The notes beneath the pieces are model-generated. The model was not told the origin of the DNA. It saw nothing but the letters and a program-made list of their open reading frames with translations, and did no database searches. From contig CALVXV010000044.1 in NCBI GenBank assembly GCA_944371685.1, positions 1 through 9,675 on the forward strand: a stretch of 9,675 bases of DNA, written 5' to 3'. Numbering within the stretch: position 1 is the first letter of the stretch; each line of letters starts with the position of its first letter. The DNA comes from an uncultured Bacilli bacterium. GTDB lineage: Bacteria; Bacillota_I; Bacilli_A; RF39; UBA660. A program made the translations under genes and the position numbers. Shown piece by piece: positions 5,737-9,675 of the stretch.

Positions 5737-7674
5737 ATGAGTAAGAAGAAGATTATTATTTTAGTGTTAGCTATATTAGTTATTATAATTGCAATTTTAT
5801 TTAGAATTTTTAGCATGGCAAGTGTTGGTGAATATAAAGTTGAAGATGTTTTGGCTTTGACTGATAAACAAGCAGATATTGAAAAAACTTTTGAAAGTGA
5901 AGGTTATACTTTAGAAAAACCTAATGTTATTTTAAATCCTTATGGTAATTCACCACTTACAGCTTTGGTTATTTTTGAGACTGAAGATAGTGAGGAAGTT
6001 AACGTTACTATTAAGGGGAAGGATAAACTTTCTACTTATCAGCACACTTTTGATAAGGAAAAGATTCATTATATACCAGTGTATGGTCTTTATGCTGGTA
6101 CGGAAAATGAAGTATTGATTAAAGCTGGCGATGATGAGAATATAGTTAAGATAAAAACAGAGGATTTACCTGATGATTTTATAATACCTACTAGTGTAAG
6201 TAAGGACGAGAGTAAGCTTAATAATGATTTATATTTTTTTACTCCTTCATCTAGTGGTTATACTTGTGCTTATGATGTTAATGGTGATGTTAGATGGTAT
6301 TTGGATGAGAGAGCTATTTGGGAGATTAATAGACTTAAAAATGGTCATTTACTTTTGAGTACGGAGAGGCTTGTAAATACACCTTATTATTCAACTGGAT
6401 TATACGAGATGGATATGCTTGGTAAGATATATACAGAGTATAGTTTACCTGGTGGATATCATCATGATTATTTTGAAATGGAAAATGGTAATATATTAGT
6501 GGCATCTGATGATTTTGATAATGATTATGGAACGGTTGAGGATTATATTGTCGAACTTGATAGACAGACTGGTAATATTGTGAAAACTATTGATTTAAAA
6601 GATATTTTAAATATGGAAGATGGTAAGAGTGAAAATTGGACAAATTATGATTGGTTTCATAATAATTCAGTTTGGTATGATGAAAAAACTAATTCAGTGA
6701 CTTTATCTGGTCGTCATCAAGATGCAGTTATTAATATAGATTATGATACTTTAGAGATTAATTGGATATTAGGTGATAGTACTAACTTTAGTAAAGAATA
6801 TCAAAAATATTTCTTTAAACTTATTAATGGTGAGTGGCAATGGTCACAACATGCAGCAATGATTTTACCTAATGGTGATGTCTTTGTATTTGACAATGGA
6901 AATAATAAGTCTAAGAATAAGGATGAATATGTTAAAGCTGAGGATAGTTATTCGAGAGGTGTTATTTATAAGATTGATACAGACAATATGACGGCAGAGC
7001 AAGTTTTTGAGTATGGTAAAGAACGTGGTAGCGAGTTTTATTCACCATATATTTCGGATGTCGATTATTTAGGTGATATTCATTATATTGTTCATTCTGG
7101 TGGTATTTCTTATACTAATGGGAAGATAAATAATCAACCGGCAGGGCTTGCTAATGCGGATAAGTTAGTTAGTGATACGGTCGAGCTTTTAGATGATGAG
7201 GTTATTTTTGAGATGATTTTACCAACTAATAATTATCGAGTGGAGAAGATGAGTTTATATGGTGATGGAAAGTTTGAATTAGGTAAGGCTAAAGAACTTG
7301 GTAGTTTAGGAACAACTAAGATTGATGACCAAAAATTTACATTTATGATGGCTGGAAAAGATATTGATGATGAATATAAGAGTCATAATATTAGTATTAA
7401 AAAAGAAAAAGATAGGTTAGTAGTTAGTGGAACATTTAAAAAAGGCACACCAGTTAATGTTATTTTATATAAAGATATGATGGAAAATATTTATTTAATG
7501 CGAGTTAGTAAAACTCCTTATACAGCTTTATGTGTAGATTTAGGAGAAGATTCTGATGATGAAAATATAACCGCAACTAAATATATTAATAAAGATGGAC
7601 TTATTGGTAAATATACGGTTTATATTGAAATAAATGGTGTTTTGTATAATACTAATAAGTATGTGAAGTTTTAA
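5737..7674 (+). CDS. Membrane-anchored arylsulfate sulfotransferase-like protein
   Basis: A 645-residue protein with a basic start (MSKKK) and one hydrophobic segment (about 6-25) with no clear cleavage site, so probably a signal anchor with the rest outside the cell. The body resembles bacterial arylsulfate sulfotransferase (ASST), a beta-propeller enzyme that moves sulfate from aryl sulfates to phenols without PAPS through a sulfated histidine. Residues matching the E. coli ASST active site are present: HHD (H242/H243), FHNN (H308, N310), GRHQ (R326) and SQHAA (H372, the likely sulfated His). The 18-residue H-to-R spacing equals that of the E. coli enzyme as I recall it. Residues 30-170 would form an N-terminal beta domain and 520-645 a C-terminal one. 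It has its own extended -10 promoter and no obvious terminator, so it may read into the lipid kinase 63 nt downstream. The true acceptor is unknown. Confidence 0.85.
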   Translation: MSKKKIIILVLAILVIIIAILFRIFSMASVGEYKVEDVLALTDKQADIEKTFESEGYTLEKPNVILNPYGNSPLTALVIFETEDSEEVNVTIKGKDKLSTYQHTFDKEKIHYIPVYGLYAGTENEVLIKAGDDENIVKIKTEDLPDDFIIPTSVSKDESKLNNDLYFFTPSSSGYTCAYDVNGDVRWYLDERAIWEINRLKNGHLLLSTERLVNTPYYSTGLYEMDMLGKIYTEYSLPGGYHHDYFEMENGNILVASDDFDNDYGTVEDYIVELDRQTGNIVKTIDLKDILNMEDGKSENWTNYDWFHNNSVWYDEKTNSVTLSGRHQDAVINIDYDTLEINWILGDSTNFSKEYQKYFFKLINGEWQWSQHAAMILPNGDVFVFDNGNNKSKNKDEYVKAEDSYSRGVIYKIDTDNMTAEQVFEYGKERGSEFYSPYISDVDYLGDIHYIVHSGGISYTNGKINNQPAGLANADKLVSDTVELLDDEVIFEMILPTNNYRVEKMSLYGDGKFELGKAKELGSLGTTKIDDQKFTFMMAGKDIDDEYKSHNISIKKEKDRLVVSGTFKKGTPVNVILYKDMMENIYLMRVSKTPYTALCVDLGEDSDDENITATKYINKDGLIGKYTVYIEINGVLYNTNKYVKF

Positions 7675-7687
7675 GATTATGTGTCAT

Positions 7688-7716
7688 TTGTCAAATTTGA
7701 CATTTTGATGTATAAT
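7688..7716 (+). promoter_or_regulatory. Promoter of the lipid kinase gene
   Basis: TTGTCA (7688-7693) and TATAAT (7711-7716) are 17 bp apart, 21 nt before ATG 7738. The -35 lies within the palindrome at 7689-7702. Confidence 0.82.
7689..7702. promoter_or_regulatory. Perfect 14-bp palindrome, candidate operator
   Basis: TGTCAAATTTGACA is an exact palindrome covering the -35 box and part of the spacer. It has no T run and only a weak hairpin, so it is better read as a dimeric repressor site than a terminator. The regulator is not identifiable from the window. Confidence 0.5.
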
Positions 7717-7737
7717 CTTTTTCTATGAGGTGACAGT

Positions 7738-8694
7738 ATGCGAGCAACAATAATATATAATCCTAATGCGACTGGGATGAGCGATGAGGCATTAAAGAGT
7801 ATGAATATGGTTTTGGCTAATCAAGGTATAGATGTTTTTGTTTTAGAAAGTAAATATCCTGGACAAGTGATTGAACTTGTTAAAAATGCTAATGAAGATA
7901 ATGATTTATTAGTTACTATGGGTGGTGATGGTACTTTAGGTGAGGCTTTTAGGGCTTTTGGTGATGTAAATCAGAAAGCTAATTATTTCCATATTGCGAC
8001 GGGAACGGCAAATGATACAGCGAATAATTTGGGGCTATATCAAGGTTCTGTTTATTCATCAGTAAAACTTTATGAGAATTTAAATAAGTGTATGGTTGTC
8101 GATGTTGATATGCTTACAGCTAATAAAGTACCTTTTGCTTATGTTTCGTGCTGCGGGACGTTTACTAATTTGACTTATGAAACACCAAAGAGTTTTAAGA
8201 AAACTTTTGGTAAAATGGGGTATTATATGTTTTCTGGACTTATAGGTCTTTCTTGTTTACCGGATGTAGTTCATAAGCCACTTAAGATTAGTTATGATGC
8301 TAATGGTGAGAGGAAGATTACGTCCGCACTTACAATGATTGTTTCTAATACAAAAACTTTTGCGGGGTTTGAACTTTTTCCTGATGCGAATATTTCTGAT
8401 GGAAAGTTTGAAGTAACGGTTTTAAAGGGTTTACCTGGTAAAAGGACTGTTAAGGCTTTATCAGAATTGCTATATAAAGATGGTAAAAATTTTGATATTC
8501 ATAAGTATAGTAAATATATTGAAGCGTTTCAAACTGATGATTTTAAGGTGATATTTGAAAACGGTGAACCGAGACTTGGATTTAATCATGATGGAGATCA
8601 TGCTTTTGTGTCTTTAAATGATGATAATAGTTTGGATTATAGGGTGTCTAAAAAGGTTAAGATGTTATTACCACAAAGAGCTATTTTAAAATAG
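7738..8694 (+). CDS. Diacylglycerol/lipid kinase family protein (DgkB/YegS-like)
   Basis: A 318-residue soluble kinase of the DAGK catalytic-domain family, which phosphorylates diacylglycerol or a related lipid at the membrane surface and feeds phospholipid recycling. The N-terminal nucleotide domain has MRATIIYNPNAT at the start, the nucleotide-binding MGGDGTLGE (61-69) and ATGTANDTAN (87-96), the family's G-T-x-N-D motif. The C-terminal beta domain includes FELFPDANISDGKFEV. Near the end, NHDGDH (283-288) stands where relatives usually have DGE with the catalytic Glu, so Asp287 replaces Glu here. The start ATG has AGGTG at 7728-7732. It has its own promoter and a strong terminator overlapping its 3' end. 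In Gram-positives DgkB recycles diacylglycerol from lipoteichoic acid synthesis; that role is possible, and other lipid substrates cannot be excluded. Confidence 0.9.
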   Translation: MRATIIYNPNATGMSDEALKSMNMVLANQGIDVFVLESKYPGQVIELVKNANEDNDLLVTMGGDGTLGEAFRAFGDVNQKANYFHIATGTANDTANNLGLYQGSVYSSVKLYENLNKCMVVDVDMLTANKVPFAYVSCCGTFTNLTYETPKSFKKTFGKMGYYMFSGLIGLSCLPDVVHKPLKISYDANGERKITSALTMIVSNTKTFAGFELFPDANISDGKFEVTVLKGLPGKRTVKALSELLYKDGKNFDIHKYSKYIEAFQTDDFKVIFENGEPRLGFNHDGDHAFVSLNDDNSLDYRVSKKVKMLLPQRAILK

Positions 8695-8713
8695 TTTTTT
8701 GTGGTTTCTTTTT
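8671..8713 (+). terminator. Strong terminator overlapping the lipid kinase 3' end
   Basis: The segments 8671-8685 and 8690-8704 can form a 15-bp stem (two G-U pairs) with a TTAA loop, followed by TTTCTTTTT. The left arm encodes the last residues before the TAG stop. Confidence 0.85.
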
Positions 8714-8737
8714 GTGTTTTGTTTCATATATATGATT

Positions 8738-8744
8738 AGGAGGT
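8738..8744 (+). promoter_or_regulatory. Strong RBS of the GH25 lysozyme gene
   Basis: AGGAGGT is an ideal Shine-Dalgarno. It sits 5 nt before ATG 8750; the ATG at 8745 abuts it directly, is out of frame and is not used. Confidence 0.8.
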
Positions 8745-8749
8745 ATGAA

Positions 8750-9675
8750 ATGGAATATAGAGGAATAGATGTTTCTAAATATCAAGGTGATATTAATTTT
8801 AAAAAAATTAAAGATGCAGGTGTACAATTTTCAATTATTCGTATTGGCTATGGTCAATACGAAAGCCAAAAAGATGAGAAGTTTGAGGCAAATTATGAAG
8901 GCTTTAAAGGGGTTGGAATACCAGTTGGTGTTTATTTATATTCTTATGCACTTAGTGTGAGTGATGCGAAGAAGGAGGCTAATACTGTTTTAAAATGGCT
9001 TAATGGTAGAGAACTTAATTTGCCAGTATACTATGATATAGAAGATAAAACGCAAGTTAATTTAGGTAAAAACACTTTAACTAGTATGTGTGAAGCTTTT
9101 TGTGATGAGATTGAGAAAGCTGGTTATTGGGCTGGAATTTATGCGAATAAGTATTTTTTTACGACTTATTTAGATTATGAAAAATTACAAGATAAATATA
9201 CAATTTGGGTGGCTCAATATAATGATACTAATACTTACCGTGGTAGATATGACATGTGGCAGTATACTTCGTCAGGTAAGGTTAATGGTATAAGTGGTAA
9301 TGTTGATATGGATATACTTTACAGAGATATTTTTGATAATCGTGGTGATGAAAATTCTGATGTTCGAGGAGAACTGCCTGATTTAAGTGGGTATAATGGC
9401 ACTTCAATAGTTGATGCTTTAAAATCAGTAGGTTATGATAGTTCATTTGAATCTAGAAAAAAATTATATAAAGAGGCTGGTTTTACAGATAATTATACTG
9501 GTAGTGCAACACAAAATGAAAATTTACTCAAGGTTTTACAAGGTGGTAGCTTAGGTAGTAGTTATTATAAAGCAGATTATAAAGGACTTTCATTTGTCGA
9601 TGGTCTTAAATCTATAGGTGTGGATTCTAGTTTTGCAAATAGAAAAAGAATTGCAAGAGCTAATGGTATTAGTAA
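8750..9675 (+). CDS. GH25 lysozyme with C-terminal repeats (partial, 3' cut)
   Basis: An open frame of 308 codons running off the window end. Residues 1-195 are a glycosyl hydrolase 25 domain, a muramidase that cleaves the MurNAc-GlcNAc bond of peptidoglycan: it starts RGIDVSKYQGDINF (D7), has IIRIGYG, the catalytic LPVYYDIED (D96, E98), and the typical late motifs WVAQYN, MWQYTSSGKVNGI and NVDMD. After a linker (about 196-214) come tandem repeats of about 62 residues: TSIVDALKSVGYDSSFESR begins the first and LSFVDGLKSIGVDSSFANR the second, which is cut. Such repeats are common in wall hydrolases and phage endolysins and probably bind the wall. There is no N-terminal signal peptide, as in phage-type endolysins, so export is unexplained. 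The start is set by the AGGAGGT at 8738. It could be a prophage remnant or a cellular autolysin. Confidence 0.93.
   Translation, partial: MEYRGIDVSKYQGDINFKKIKDAGVQFSIIRIGYGQYESQKDEKFEANYEGFKGVGIPVGVYLYSYALSVSDAKKEANTVLKWLNGRELNLPVYYDIEDKTQVNLGKNTLTSMCEAFCDEIEKAGYWAGIYANKYFFTTYLDYEKLQDKYTIWVAQYNDTNTYRGRYDMWQYTSSGKVNGISGNVDMDILYRDIFDNRGDENSDVRGELPDLSGYNGTSIVDALKSVGYDSSFESRKKLYKEAGFTDNYTGSATQNENLLKVLQGGSLGSSYYKADYKGLSFVDGLKSIGVDSSFANRKRIARANGIS
9392..9675 (+). repeat. Tandem ~62-aa wall-binding-type repeats in the lysozyme
   Basis: Unit 1 (9392-9577) and unit 2 (from 9578, incomplete) share the pattern VDxLKSxGxDSSFxxRK followed by a Gly-containing segment. The period is 186 nt. Unit 1 continues with NYTGSATQNENLLKVLQGG, which unit 2 should repeat beyond the window. 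Confidence 0.8.

Noticed and set aside
7689..7702. Palindrome as terminator of the sulfotransferase gene
   Set aside because: The stem would be only about 5 bp, is AT-rich and is not followed by a T run.
8769..8960. 63-aa open frame on the + strand
   Set aside because: It lies in a shifted frame inside the GH25 coding sequence, which has clear homology-type motifs and the RBS.
1..9675. CRISPR array, insertion sequence, toxin-antitoxin or other defence system
   Set aside because: No direct-repeat array, terminal inverted repeats, transposase or paired toxin-antitoxin genes were seen. The 41-aa and 108-aa genes are separated by a terminator and do not look like a toxin-antitoxin pair.

Overview
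This window comes from a low-GC Gram-positive bacterium. It is visibly AT-rich (roughly 30% GC by eye), has AGGAGG/AGGTG-type ribosome binding sites, strong sigma-A style promoters with 17-bp spacers, a YtrA-type GntR/ABC operon and a GH25 cell-wall lysozyme. UGA is used as a stop (ends of the genes at 105, 2449 and 5680) and Trp is encoded by TGG, so the code is the standard bacterial one and not the Mycoplasma code. A gut-type Bacilli/Erysipelotrichia/RF39-like lineage would fit, but that is inference. All genes are on the + strand.

Region 1 (1-1876), translation: the last 34 codons of gatB are followed 5 nt later by aspS, which ends in a Rho-independent terminator. AspRS carries the His that marks non-discriminating bacterial enzymes, which fits the GatCAB neighbour and suggests that Asn-tRNA(Asn) is made by the indirect route.

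Region 2 (1877-2632), small genes: a 41-codon Lys/Asn-rich ORF with an excellent RBS and its own terminator; an orphan 108-residue protein with two membrane segments behind a near-consensus promoter; and a tRNA-Ser(GCU) with encoded CCA, whose promoter abuts the preceding stop codon and which ends in a strong terminator.

Region 3 (2633-4522), a stress-type transporter operon: a YtrA-subfamily GntR repressor, an ABC ATPase and an ABC-2 type permease, with overlapping reading frames. An inverted repeat overlapping the -10 element looks like the autoregulatory operator.

Region 4 (4523-8713): a serine acetyltransferase lacking the usual C-terminal end, then a thymidylate-kinase-like P-loop kinase with an altered substrate site, both upstream of a terminator; then a membrane-anchored arylsulfate sulfotransferase-like beta-propeller protein under an extended -10 promoter; then a DgkB/YegS-type lipid kinase behind a promoter whose -35 lies in a perfect 14-bp palindrome.

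Region 5 (8714-9675): the start of a GH25 lysozyme without a signal peptide, followed by ~62-residue tandem repeats and cut by the window end.

The most useful leads are the YtrA operator, the palindrome at the lipid-kinase promoter, the extracellular sulfotransferase, the divergent Tmk-like kinase and the uncharacterised small genes. I see no CRISPR array, transposon or clear novel defence system. No gene-free stretch exceeds 300 bases.
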